From NCBI RefSeq assembly GCF_019925205.1, contig NC_083560.1, positions 103,816,083-103,880,082 of the forward strand: a stretch of 64,000 nt of DNA, given 5' to 3'. This document shows, in pieces, positions 30,601 through 45,900 of this stretch (position 1 is its first letter; each line of letters starts with the position of its first letter). Both the position numbers and the translations under genes were made by a program. Below the pieces are notes generated by a model. That model searched no databases. It had not been told where the DNA came from and saw only the letters and a program-made list of their open reading frames with translations. This DNA is from Metopolophium dirhodum. Taxonomy: Eukaryota > Arthropoda > Insecta > Hemiptera > Aphididae.

Positions 30601-33600
30601 TAATATCATATAAAAATATACTGTTATTTGTTGATATTAACTCATAAGTCAATTATTGTCAATATAATGCGTACCATAGCACCGTGCTATTAGCACGCTG
30701 CGAATAACAATATATTATGTAATTCAAAAAATATTGTCAAGTCCCCTATCCGAGTAGTTTTGTTTAAATTCCAACGTAATAACTAAAATTGCTTACAAAA
30801 TATCGTTTGGTTTTCGTAATAAACAATTTCAAAAAATTAAAACTTCATATATCTATTTTTAATATATGCTGAAGTCATTAAATTCTAATATAAATATTTT
30901 TTAGTATTCTATAAAACCAAAAAAAATGTATGAAAAACCTTGATTCAATTACAATTACATTTGGTTATCGTTTAAATAAACAATTTCGTAAAATTAAAAC
31001 TTCAAATATCTATTAAAAATATACCCCTATTACCTAAGTAATTAAATTATAATATAAATATTTTTTAGTAATCTATCAAACCAAATAAATTTATGAAGAA
31101 CCTTGTATTCAATTTTCAAGCTTTAGAATAAAAACAAGAGCCAAACATTTTTTAAATTAGAATTAATTAGTTAATACTGCTCCAAAAGGTAATGAGTGTT
31201 GTAATGGCACATGAAACTCACATACACACACCCCAAACATAATTTTCATCAACATCAAGCAAAACATTAATTTAGTTCAAAATCAAATATTTTAAATGTA
31301 AAATAATGCAAAGTAAAGAAAAAAAATTTAGAACCAAAACGTAATAAAATACAAATGATCTCAAACTTGCAGATAACTTTTTTTAAACCCTTTTAATAAT
31401 GTAGTTTCGAGAGTAAACTTTTGAAAATCAAACTAGAATGCATATTTTTATGCGATAATCACGCATGGGTATATTTTTTTTGTGAATATTAGTGATTTAA
31501 AAATGTATTTTAATGCAAAACTTTTTGTCTGGTAATGATTTAAAGTTCTTAAAATTTGCATTGCGTCGGTAGGCGTTTGTATACCGTGACGGTCTCTCCT
31601 CGCCATAACCTACAGACTTTCTAACCATGCATATTTCTATTATGAGGTACAAATTAAAACATTTTCTTAACTGCGTAACATGATAAGGCATATTAACTTC
31701 ATTCATATTATACTAAATTCAATAAATATTAGTGAATATCACATTAAATAATGTAGGTTCAATAGTATTGAATGTGTAGTATATACATTGGAGTTGTAAA
31801 CTTATTTTTTAAGATGAAATAATGCATTGGTAATGAATAATAGCTGGGTTTTCACTTTTCAGGAGTGTTTGTGGTCCTGTAAAGGAATTGGGTGTCACGG
31901 ATATTAAACAATATAATAAAATTATCACCTCCGAAGTACATATTATTTACAATGTAATTTATAAAATCTCAAATTATACCTGTGTAATATAACCTATAAT
32001 TGACTAAATTATATTTTATTACGTATTCATTAATAGTTTTAAGTGCTTAAAATTTTACTAATTGGACTAATAATTTTTTATAAATAATCGATTAAATCCA
32101 TATTAAATATGCTTGAATATTTGAACATTGCCCACACAGTCTTAGGGAAATGATAATATTTTATGAATGTTTTAAAGTGCTTGAATAATGAATATTTGAA
32201 TAATAATATTTTATAAATATTTTCTTCTCGTGATAACAAAATATCGTACTATATAATTGCATAAAAATGTTAACTAATATATTCAAATTATTATTTTTAT
32301 TATTATATTATTAAATGTAATAAAATATGAACTTCTTGGCCAAAGAATATTACTAAAATATTTCCAAACTATTTATGCATTTTTAAAAAATATTTTGACA
32401 ACTATAATATTTTCCTGAAAATATTTTTACCCTAGTAAGGAAATATTTGTATGCTGTGTGGGTGTCTAAGGATATTTTATGTACCCAAGGCGATCCATGG
32501 AGATTCAACATAAATTGTTCTAATACAATATTGTTTTGTATTAGTAAACCTTCGTTAAATCAAAGTGAACCAACTTTGAGCACATCGAATTTATGCTTGA
32601 ACAAGTTAAACTTCTGATAAAGGGTTGTATTATAGTTTCTATGCACTAATCAATAAACCAAAAGTATTTGGTATTAAAATATAAAGCGCGGCACGCCAGC
32701 ACTAGATATTAAGAAAAATTTAGTATAAAAAAAATAAACAATTTTAATCACAGTTTCTATTCTTTGAGTTCGAATAATACAAAAATCACAATACCTTATA
32801 TCATTGAGAAATTCTTGTATTTCCGGTTTTGTATCAGCCCAAATTCCATTTGCAGTTTCCACCGTCTGAGATTTTATGTAATGTGTCCAAAACTCTGTTG
32901 TATCTTGAATATAGCACCAAGTACGGTTAACCGATGTACGTAACGCACTCTAAATAAACACACACACTCAAATTAATATTACTATACATTATTAATTATC
33001 AAGTTGAACACTTCTTGTAATCTTGTAATATACCCAATGTACATAATAATAAAAATAATATACGTAAATTACCACAATATTGTCTTTCAAATCGATTCTC
33101 CATTCCAATGAAGAAGACAGCAATCTAGAATGGTTAAGACTTAAAGAAAATTCAACGTCTGGAATAATTACATTGTTTTCGGTTCTCCATATGTTAAATT
33201 TAGCATTTTTACTTTCCAACATATTTCCGGACATAAACAATTGTTTTGTGGCGTCTAAAATATCCAATTTAAGTAAAAATAAGTGACAAATACAATGAAT
33301 ACATTAATAACAGGTACCTAATTAAATATACGTTTACAAAATAATTATGTTGTAAGTTGTTGAAATTTACAATATTTTGATAGTATAGAGCCTCATATTT
33401 GATATTTAATTTAATCCATTAGCCAATTAGTATACTAGGTATGCGTTATACACGTAACCTGATTTATTTAGAAACTATTTCAACTAGCACTAAATTCTGC
33501 GGAAACACTTTGTATTTTGGCAATGAAATTCAACCAAAATATTGTAGGATATTTTCCTTTGGTAAGATAATCAAATTCATAACTTATTAGTTATTAAATA

Positions 33601-36600
33601 AAACAATACAAAAATAGTCTAATTCGTAACAGATAGAAAACAAAATTGGTTTTAAAAAATTGAAATTGAAAAGTATAAGTACTTTTTAAAGAATACCTAT
33701 ATTAATTTAATATGTGATTTAAATATATTTTTTACCCTTTAACCATGACACGTGCACATTCAAATACCAATTTAAGCAAGTCTACACTCTACTGTACAAT
33801 AACTACAAGTTAAGGTTAGTTTAATTGTTTTTAATAATTAAGAAATCTTTTAATTGTATTGCTCATCAAAAAAATATGCGTTAGATAAAAGTATTCTATA
33901 TTAATTAACTATCAAATGTTTTATGTCTTAAAGGGTTATAAGTTGTTCATACAACGTTTGAGTTCAAATTCTTACAAAGTTCATCAAATTACAAAAATTA
34001 GCAATTTTTCAATGGAAACTAAGAACAATTTTTATCGTATACACGTATACAACTAATCCATATTAATGATTATACTATTTAACCTTACCCGGAGTGAAAT
34101 TAATAACTAGATTAGTATCCTTCTGTGGAATATTTATGTAAAATTTCCCAACAATATTTTGATCATCGCCTCTTCGTATCATTCCGTTCACATAGTGTGT
34201 TCCTTGAAAATTACTGTAATTCCCATAGATAAAAGTAGTATCGTGGATTGAATATTTCTAATTTATAATATTATTTATGTTAGTTTTTCATTTTTATAGT
34301 TATAATTTATAATTAAAAATATTTACCTCGATCAGTATAGTTTTGTTAAAAAAATCCAATACACCTTTACCATCCCAATACTGATCTGGTAAGTATGCTC
34401 GTTTATAAGTAATATTGTTGTGGAAGTAATGAAAGAATTCTTGTGATTTAAAAGTACCAGCAGCGTCCAATTTAAATCTAAAAGCAATGTTTATTTTGTA
34501 GGAATAATGTTGTTTATTATTATTAATATTTTTTTTTTGCTTTAATAATCTGTTTATGAGTACATATCTTTGTCAGTGATTTTGTCTAACATTATCCAAG
34601 TTTGAACAGTTATGAACATGGTTTTACTTTCTCGCCCTTCATTTTCACACCCTATTCATCACGTGACTGATAATAATTAATTATTACCTGGTAATTAAAT
34701 GTCTTCCTTTAAGGGATAAAAAGTAGTTTCGTTTAGACTTGGCCGAATTGTTTTCAACCAAGCATCCAATGGTAAACTTTCGTCTTGAATCCAACGCATA
34801 GTCGTATTCAGCATTTAAATCAAAGAGTATCGAGTTACCACGTGAATAGTTTCCTCTAATTGTAACGTTCTAAAAATATTATAAAAACAGTTAAAACCTA
34901 TAGCTATGGGTAGGTACCCTACTTTACATACATTTGATTAAGTATTAAAATAATTGCACTACTAGACAATAATTATCATGAAACACAAACCTAAAGAACG
35001 AATATAAAGCCTCCTCCTATAAAAGTGTACTTTAAAATATTAAATACTATCTGAATCACCCGGCATTGCCCGGGAAAAAATTCTGATTGTTCAACTCATT
35101 TTGAGTGTAACATGCTGTGGAAGCTATGTCTTTTTTAGTGTAAATTATATTATATTTTAATGTATAGCTATCCCAACCGGCGCGGTGTTGTCGGTGAGAT
35201 TCACAGCAGTATATTATTAGGTACGCAATCTATTTATCTACCTGCGGTAGATCGCGGGCCCCGTGTGGTTTGTATGTAAATGTATAATTCAACTCTAAAG
35301 TATCAAAGTTGTACCAAGTTTGTCTTTATTACTTAATTCAACCTACAGCGGATTCATACAATCAATTATTACAAAATCCTAGCCTAACTGTACTAAAAAC
35401 CGATGAATAAAAAAAAACCAAACATTCGTATGTATTGATAAAGAAGAAAAATAAAATAAGGGAAAATAAGAAAAAATAAGAAAACATAAGAAAAAAAAAA
35501 TGTAAAAACCATGCAAAAAAATGGTCCACTGAAACCGTAGTTTGAAATTGAGACATTCTGTAGTCATATAATATATGAACATGGGGGACGGAGTGGCCGA
35601 ACGGACTAAGACGTCGGTGGCGACGTGCACTGTCGTTGGTTTGAACTCGGCCACGGGTGGCATTTATCTTCGGGCAGTCACGGTATCCGGAGAAAGAGAC
35701 CGCCATCTCCTACACGGGCATGGCATATACCTACGGGTGCCCACTTAAAAATGCTGCCAAAATAATATTTACTCATCAGATGTAAGAATAGCTTACATGT
35801 TTACAAGTTTACAAGCTTACTAGAAAAACTGTTAATATTATTATAATTTATAACTGTGTGAAGTTTAAATTATCAACACAATTAATATATACCTAAATAT
35901 ATTTAACTAGAAACCAGACAGCATAAAGTGTATTTTTATAAGTGAATATTTGACAAAAATCTTGAGATCCCACCTCTCTTCAAATAATATGAAGACATTA
36001 AATAATATTTATAAATAAAATAATATATATAATACTCAAACAAGATTAAAGTTTACTGCCTAATACAATAATTTATTGTATCTGAATTATTCAGAGTTTA
36101 TTTACTCTAGATGTCTTATGCTCGAATTACTTACTTTTTGGAATGAAGGGTGGAACAGCAACACAGCTATACGATGTCTATTGACTTTAGACTCAAGTTT
36201 TCTCCAATCAATTCGATATCCGAGTACGTACTTATCGTCCGGCAAAGCTCTGTGCTGTATTAGTGTCATCTGAGACATCAAATATTTAGTGTCTGTCTCT
36301 ATATCGCTGATAATTGAGAAATTCCTTCTGGGATATGCTACGTTTATGTCAATTATTTTCCCATATTCACTGGGTGTCTTCAAACGAAGTTCGAATTATT
36401 TAATTTGTACAATTAAAAAACGTAATGTATACTTAAGACGTGTCAGCGCGAACTATTTGGTTTTCTTTCTCCGAGAAATGTGAAATATAGCAAATTATCG
36501 TTCAGCAGAACCAATTTTGTATTGTTAGCTTTAATATTAGAATTTATTGACCTATAATCAAACTTAAACGGAAAAACATTATCTATGTTCATATTTTGAT

Positions 36601-38680
36601 TTGTTGGTTATTTTACGATACATTGTTAATTCTTCTGCAAATGATGAGTATACAAGATATTACAATTTTTTCAAAAATATGCTCATATATCACAGAAAAA
36701 TTTAAATGTTGTAAAAAGCAAACATATGAACAATAATATTTTTTTTTACTTTAAGTTTGATAATTGACGATTGCACTTTAATATTAAATCTAACCAGGCA
36801 AGATTGTTACCACAAATGTCACAAATTCACATGTTGCGCAATGTTCAAAGATAGAAATCAAATTGTGCACTGACATCCTCTTATCTCATTTAATAACAAT
36901 CATGAACTACATACCGAATTATGATAAGCAACCCTCAATGCCGAGTTCATCCAGGCATCGGGGTTCAAAACTATTTTTACATTTCTTGTATAAGAGTCAT
37001 CATTATCGTCATCATAATGTGAATTGATCACAATGCTCCTGTTGAAATTGATCACTGTAAATAATTTAACAAAAACAACTTTTAATTAGGTAATTTTTAT
37101 TGATTTAAAAAAAAATCGTATCTGTTATATGTATAAAAAAAGTTAACTGATAGGTTTTAGTTATTTTTATTGAATTTCTTCTATTTAGCTTCTTAACATT
37201 CCATACCGAATTATAATAAAGTTAGATATTAATGATATTATATTATTATTTTCTGTATTCTTTAAAATCTTTAAAAGGAAAAGAAAATTCATTAAAGGCG
37301 CCAGTGCACGGCGGTAAGCCACAACGTTGTGTGCATGCATCAAAACAGAAAATTGCCAACTTAGGAAGGATATATTATAATATAATTTCCAAAATAATGA
37401 TTTCCGCACATTTTTTACCCACAATCATTAATTTTTTTTAAATGAATGTTTCAAAAGCAAAAAAATCAGAAAAGCGCGTGGAAACTAAAGTTAATTTGTT
37501 CCTTTATTTAAAATTTATAATTTTATATAGTTATTTATAATTTTTAATTAAACACTGGACATCTACCTCCCCTCTGTTGGCCAAAAAGAGGGGTGGAATT
37601 TTATGAGTGCCCCTGATCGCATAATATCTAAATACGGATCTGATTATAAAAGGATATGGATAAAAAGATATATTATTATACAGGCATCGGATAGGCAAAA
37701 CTAGAGGCAAATATGTATGTCATAATGGACCTAGTAGCCGAGTTTGCCGAAAAAGAAGAAGCTTATAAATGTATTAGATATAAAAAATTGTCTTTTTTTA
37801 GATACCTACTAATACATTTTTAATTTGTAATATATATTCAGGAATCAACATATTTACATTTCCAGTAATAAATTAGATTGACAGTCTTGCTTAACATTTT
37901 TGATACCCATCTTCGTTTACTTTAATAATGTGTGTATACACAACTCATTAGAAATTCAATAAGGACCATTTTTAAACTTTTTTTTTTTTGTTTTAGCTTA
38001 TGCGTAAGTTTTTAAAAGGTAAATCTTTTTTACTGTTTTTCCGGCACATTAATTTTAATTGTTGTCAACATGTCACGACTAGAAAAAAAGAATATCGTTT
38101 TATTTTAATTGGATATTTTGTACTCATGAGGAGGTCTAGACTACGAGGTCTTCAATTCGTCTGCACACGAGGAAATAATTTAAACCAAAACAAATTATTG
38201 ACATTATAATATTATTGATTGTGAATCTAATATGTTGTGCATCATAACAAAAGCTCTCTCATTACATCGAATATATAGTTTTAGATTTCAAAGACATTTC
38301 TAGTTTTGACAAATTTCACACAATCATTCTATACGTTTTTTTTATCTATTAAAAAGTAATTAATTTACTGTTGGTCGTAATGGTACTTCTAATGCCAAAC
38401 AATACCAATACGCAAATAATTCTCGGTAAGGTATTTGATAAATACAAATTCGTGCGTTGTGTATTCGGGATTCATTAAAATAGATTTTTTTCAATTATCC
38501 AAAGTGTTGTTTCAGACCCATGAACGGTAGTTCCCGATCAATTACACAATATTTATTTGAAAGCTATGAATGCACATACACCCCTCGAAACAGTCAAAGT
38601 CGGAACGTAAAGTAATAATATTATATTATATTGTTATGTATAACATTATTGTATTTTCAATAGGGATTCTTTTTTTGTTA

Positions 38681-38712
<32 letters not shown>

Positions 38713-41700
38713 TTTAATATAAAAGTGGTCCGCTGTAGCCTTTTAGATACAAAAATATGATATTAAATCATTGCACGATCACACGGATAACAATAATTAT
38801 TATATTATTATTACGTAAACACAACGCCCAAACCTTTCAATGTATTTTCCCGAGCTATTTCGTATTTGTTCTGCAACATCTCCAGAGTCACGTTAAATTC
38901 GGTCTCGTTGTGAAGTTTAAACACTTCCATACGCTTAAAGTCCTGAAACCCCATTATGAAAATATTATTCAACGTTATAATAACAGCTCTATAAATAAAT
39001 AACAATCTCGCTATATAAGATACTTGGGTTGCGATTAGGATGATGTCTCACTGACGTTTTATTTAGGGTTGAATATAGGTAACTTTATTGACATTTGTTG
39101 AAAATATTTTATATATTATAATATAAAAATGACTCGGAGTTATACTTACATTAAAACGTATATTTTGTACTTGAATTGCGGCTTTTAGTGTGGTTTATAG
39201 AGATTAAACAATTGTCTTAAAAATAAAAGATACGAAAATGTTTGAAACCATCTCGCTTTGGTTTTTTGCGTATGTTTTAAGATAATATTATTATAATATT
39301 ATTATAACATTGTTTTCAATCAATTAGCCTAACTGTGTCAACGTGTTCATGTACCGGACATTTTCAGTGAGGTATCCTCGGCGGAAAAACGCGTAAAATA
39401 ACCAATTGAATAAAAAAAACTTGTTACTCTGTTACTCACGGTTTTTGGAACGTCTACCGTGGCCACAAGACCATCTTTATTCACTCTGTGGAGATACCTC
39501 ACGCCCAGTGGTAGCATTTTATTCTGGACCATCACGTCAATGGCGTCATCAATAAAGTCGTTTTTGTATACCGTAAATTTCCTAGTGAAGTTTCCTTCGA
39601 TGATTTTTATTTCATCGTACACGACTCTCGAATCTCCGATTATTTCTTTCGTCAAGTCCTATAATACATGTTAGTATAATATTATAATAAAGTATGTAAT
39701 ATTATCTTACAATGAATGGAACAAAGAACACGAATATTGATTATTTGTAACGAATGACAGGCACGGAATATAATCAAGACGCCCGGATTCATTTTTGAAA
39801 TGGGGCAGGGGCGATGCACGGATGTATTATTCTGACAGCGGGCCTAACATTTTATTATAAGATAAAGTTAATCATACTTTCTCTAGATTATTGTAATATA
39901 ATTAATATATAATGAAACCTGTTGTTTACTAATTCAGTCTCAGTTAAGATTTGTAATAATTATTCGTAGTCGAGGTTATTATTGTCTATATTGGAGACAT
40001 CAAGCGGAGATTTCAAATGAGTAAATTCATAAGAATAATATAATTTATATATTTATACCTAACAAGCTATAACATTATAGTTATTTAAAATTATCATTAA
40101 TCAATAACGATTCGATACTTCGTATTAACTGTTGTCAGTAGGTAATTATAAAGTTGGGTAGCTACCTAATTATATTAGATATACGATTCAAGAGTCACGG
40201 TCTTAACTTGAACATGTATTTTTGATTCTTTTATCATAACTTGATCAAATCTATGATAATGACAGAAATTGAGTATTTTTGTTTTCACCTGAGGGGAAGG
40301 AGTAACTTGGCCAGAAAGCAATTGACATGCTCTGTATGTGTATACTGTACTACAATTATTCTATAACAGCGAACTTACTTCGTATTTGAAATCGAATCTA
40401 CCCACGTGGTACTTCTTGTCGATAGGGAACTGTAAAAGGATTTCTCCTACGTTCAGCATACTGATTTCTTTCAGTGTCTTGGTTTTGGTAGCGTTCATCA
40501 AGGCGCTAGTGTGTGGCCAAAACACCTCGATATGTCGGTGAAAGTTCAACCTGTCGAAAACACACCACCGCTTTAATACTATTGTAACAGTAGCTTCCGG
40601 TCTCAGAGGCCAGATGTGTTTATAATAGTTTAAATGTTAATCATATTTTACGGTGACGTTTCAGCGATAATGCGCAACGCAAAGTACTGAATGTTGACGA
40701 ACGGAGTAGTTGTGTTAATGAAAGATGTGAAATGGTCAAACGACTCGAAGATCACCATTGCCGATGTGATTTTGATTTCCGGTGGGTAAAATACTTCCAA
40801 ACTGTAAGTTAAAATAATATATATTATATTAACATCTATTGATTGGCGACGCATATGCAAAAATAGGGAATTCAATCAACCTAGGCTTGAGCAGTTGAGC
40901 CCTATGATTATTTAATGGAAAGCTCACTGTTGGATTAAAAAAAAAAACAATTCCTTTTTAGTGAAACGTACTTAGAGTACTAATATATTAATATATTAAT
41001 CCATGCTGATTTACAATAAGTCAAAAATATATTATTAAAATCATAAAAGTTTTTTTTCATAGCTAACATCAGAAATTTTAATAGAAGATTCCCCACAACT
41101 TATTCTGCCCTTAACAAAAAATGGATTTAACATTTTTATGATATTTGATATTCAGCGGTAAATAAACAAATTTTAATTAATCGATTTTTGATATTTTGTT
41201 GTAATTCAAAAACAAATAAACGTAGACACTTGAAATTTTCACCAAATATTTATATTAGCATTTTCTATACATGGTGAAATTTAAAAAATATTTTAACTAT
41301 TTATGTGCTACTTATATGGAAGTTCACTGGAAAGTTACACTATTTATAGCTATGAGATATTTTCGATTTTTATAAATTTTTTTTTAAATTATTAAATGTT
41401 ATTTATCAATGTCAAATTAATCATTTAATTTATGTCAATTATCAAAACACATCCATTGCAATAACATACTCGACGACTATTGTACAGCAAAGGAGTACCC
41501 ACTTGTCCACCTTATTAGAATTGTTTTTAGGTAGGAATATGATATATTTTGAATAAAAAAATTGGTCAGATATTACTGCAGATATAGACTGCACCTATAG
41601 GCGATACTATATAATATTATATTACTGTTTATATTACATGTATACATTTAACTCGTTTCATACTCATTACTAGATAGTATATATTCAATGTCTAAACAAT

Positions 41701-42964
41701 AAAATCTGTTGTTACAAATTGTTATGAACAACTTGAAATGAAAAAAAATCCTTTGAAAATGATGGTTAACTGATGAGCTTATTCGAACGAGATGTTGACA
41801 TTTTATTTATTTATATATGTAAAAAATAATTTATTTTTTCAATTTCATTTTTCATAACACGTATTTAAAATGTTTTATTTTATCGGCTGTGTAGGTAAGT
41901 TAATCTACATATTTGATATTTCAGACGCTCTGAATAATATTATTATTATTACAAGTTATGCACGTGTGGTATATCTATATACAATATTATTTATAGAAGC
42001 TTCATTGAACATTATTTTTTAACACTATTTCAATAACTTTTCGCCTGCCTTTTTTATTCTCGGTATACAAATATATTATTATTTTTAACTCTGTGACCTC
42101 AAAATGTCTTTTTTATATTTTAATTCGATTTGGTAAATTGGCTGGCTTTGATTTTTTGGGATTCATGAAAATAATAATAATACGACTACTCTATAATTAC
42201 TTTCTCTTTCAAATTTCATATTTTTTTCACATTATATTCCTTATACACATTTAGACGATAATAATTAGCAATATAAAATAAGCAATCCTAAAATTATAAC
42301 AATACAATTTTTTTTAAATAATCTGTACTTTATACTCATACAAATAAAAATAAAATGACTTGAACAGGGGTTTGTAACTACAGAAGTAATAGAAGTACTA
42401 AAAATGTTATTACGAGACAACCTTATACTATATTGACCTACAGTAAATATGTTTTATAATTATAATATTTACAATACTATTATCATATCTAATATCCAAT
42501 ATTTATCCATACAATTAACGTCTACAAATTTGACCTTAAGATACTAATAAAACCAATCTACACAAAAATTGAGTTATTAAAAATTTTAAATCAACTAATA
42601 AATTTTTTTTTTTTATTGATCTTAAGCTTTGGCAACTATGGCCATTAGCTGTAGTGGTTTGTTTTGTGGGTTGTTAAGGGGAAGGAACACGCGTGTGTTG
42701 GGTTTGGCAGAATTTTTGATTGGGCACCCGAAGGTATCTGCCATGCCCGGGTGGGGGATGGCGGCAAGAACTAATAAATTGTATTGACATTGATGTCTAA
42801 AACATTTTATATGCATAAAACAATAAACAACAATTGTATATTAAGGATTAAGGATATTTACCGTTTTATAAAAAAGTATTTAAATATGTGTACAATTTTT
42901 AATTTTAAGTCTCTATGTCGATTAAAATATTAAATATATGTAATAATATATTGTATTAACAACA

Positions 42965-42995
<31 letters not shown>

Positions 42996-45900
42996 CGAAT
43001 TTGAATTTTGCTTTACGTGTTGATTTGATTAGTTTAAAAAGAATCCAAATCAGCATAAACGTTTATAGAATTATAAAAACTGATCAATGTTGCTATCATA
43101 ATTATTTTTTAATAATTATTATACATGCAAAACTAATTTAACTCACCTGATATTATGTGGTGTGTTTGGCTTTTTGTACACTAAATTAGAAATGTGTCTG
43201 TGCTTAAGGAAACTCGCGTCAAACACATTATGTATGTCGTAAAACTTTTCCATTGTCTTACCACTGAACGTGTCAACCAAAAATACACGATTTTCAGTCC
43301 TGTACGCCCACGTCACCAAACCATTTATTCTCTCGTTCCAAAGAACCTGCGTCAAAAACATCCGTACACGTTTAAAACCGTCAGCCACAACAATGGCATG
43401 GTCGTCGCCGTCACCATTGTCCGTCATATAGTTAGGTGAGGTGAGCCACCTATACGACACTTACCTCGCTGAACGTGGCAAATTCGTAATTCAAATCCGG
43501 CGACCGGTAATGGAACAGATGCGAGATAAAATCGAATTGGTCGTGAATTTTCAGGTTTCCGACAATTACGTATTCGTTGGTAATGTTTTGTGGCAATATC
43601 AAATGCGTCGCAAACGATATGTTCCGGAGCGACGGTATCATCGCCGTGGAATTGGCTTCGAATCTATTAGACATATTATGTATAATTGTAATATTTAGTA
43701 AGTAGTGACCACGTTAACTAATCTTATTATCGGCTAGGTACAAAACGAGGTATTCGTACGGTATGAGGGTAGATTACACTACTCCATACCATGAAATGTA
43801 AGCGCACTCAGAACATTTTTTTACTTTAATCTTGTTTTACTTATTTTATTTTAAACATTTTGGAATTTTTAATAGGTACTAGTAAAAAACTGGAAAGTTA
43901 TTATTTGTTTAAGTAGTAAGAGAGATTTTTAATATTTTGTATATTATGAACTATGTTTTTTTTCATTATAACTGGATCGGTGTGAATATATTTTCATTAT
44001 AATAAAGCGAAAACAATTTTAAAATAAATGCCGAGCGCAGAGTTAAGAATGGATAAACATATTATATCATGTTCCAAATATGTTAGTTTTGTGCTGAGAA
44101 AAAGGCTTAAAAGGTTTAGACTGCTTTAATAAATCTTTGTGGCTAGGTAACTATGTATACGGAAAAGGAAAATTATAACACTTTCGATAAATATAGAAAT
44201 TCTCATTTTGCCTACTCTGAAAATTACTACGATGTAGTGGACAATAAAAATCTATAATTTAAGATTAGACCTATCCTGTGAAATATTTAATAATAGTATT
44301 ACTACCTACTATTAAGTTTTTTATTTTATACATATTTGTGTATAGTTATAACTTATAAGACATGTTAAACTTTGTCATATTTGACACATAAATTGATTAT
44401 GCATACAGCCAAATATCAAATTAATTATTAGTTATTACTTATTAATATTTATTAATTATTATTATTACAATATGCCCGTATGTCGCAGTATGGTATGGTA
44501 CAACTTTAATCTTTATAATATATACAATAAACCTATATATTATAATATAATATATACCTAAATAGCTATTGCTATAATATGTATTTACTATTTACTATTT
44601 AATTAAGTTATTTTTGAGAATTCTGGTTAATGGAATAAGAAATTAATTTAACTATATTTCTAATTTCCTATTCTAGTAAATGGTTATGTAATAATATTTA
44701 TTTTTATTATATTTATTATTTAATTATTTACAAATTAACTTAACTTGAATTTGATTAAAAGTAACTCGTTATTTATTAAGTTTATATCAATTAAAAAAAG
44801 TTAAGTTTAAAATTAAGTTAATGAAAATTCAATTTTAAAAGTTAAGCTAAAAAGTTAAGATTGACTTAATTTTTAACTTTTTAAATTGTTTAAACCCAGG
44901 CTTGGTATTTTTAGTGAACAATTTTTTATCGGCCCCGGCCCCCTATTGATTATGTATAGCATCGGCCCTGGTTATCCGCGTACTAAAAGAGTACGATTTT
45001 GGGTAGGTTATATAATCTGAATACAACGAGATCGTGACGTGTTTTATAATTTTTAATATAATATTATCTTCGAATTATAGTCTTTAGCGTGTTCATTTTG
45101 ACTTGAGATTTGCATAATAGCATACGAGTACATGTAGTTATAGGTCCCCATGTAAATTGGGTTTCGTATTAATATCATTATTCACAATTATTCGTATGTA
45201 GGTGAGTCAGGTTAGATTTGATTATGGTCCATATGCGTGATTTGGGATGGGGGTTTAGTCCTTTAGGGGGACTTAAATATATTTAGTATTTGTTTTCTAA
45301 TTTAAAACATTATACAAATTATTATAGATCTGTAACTTCTTTGTTGTATAGTATTTTTGAAAAAACTAACGTAACTGTCATGAGTAATAACTATTATTTG
45401 GTACTATCTAAATTCCTATTGTTTAGTATTATTATCCATATAAGTTGTGATTTTCCACTACAGAACGAGTAACCGCTCCGTATGTGTGTTTAACACTTAA
45501 AATTTAGTAATAATATTATAACGTTCTCTTAAATAACTTAATAATATTGATACCTAGGTAATAGAAGTTAGCTATCAACCCTAAACTTAAGGCAAATAAT
45601 AATATATTATTATACCATATTATCATATTCATATAGACACAGTAATAATATATATAGTTAGGTAACATTATACAATTAGAGTGACGTACGTCCATTTGTT
45701 GTTAGCGGTGACACGTGCTCCTACGGTTATTTGACTGATACTGTTCTCGGGGGCAATGAAGTAGACTTTGGAAAATAGCTTTTGGTACGACATTTTGTTT
45801 AGCGCGTATTCAACGTCAACCATTCCCCAGATGTGATGTGGCAGCGACATTACCCAGTCGATGTTTACGTGTCCCTGTAGATATCGAGATTCCACAGAGC

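Larger units (their letters stand above)
29046..32794 (-). other. Intron between exons 31 and 32 (3.7 kb)
   Basis: Holds the foldback element (29222-29363) and the kappaB-like tandem repeat (29610-29696). The region 30760-31110 has two diverged copies of an AT-rich unit containing AATTAAAACTTCA-ATATCTATT. No gene seen; a 75-codon frame at 29911 is unsupported. Confidence 0.55.

Noticed and set aside
35584..35660. Functional tRNA-Ser/Leu gene
   Set aside because: The A and B boxes are present, but the B box is degenerate, no matching acceptor stem is apparent, and the body recurs in the truncated copy at 42.6 kb. A SINE explains it better.
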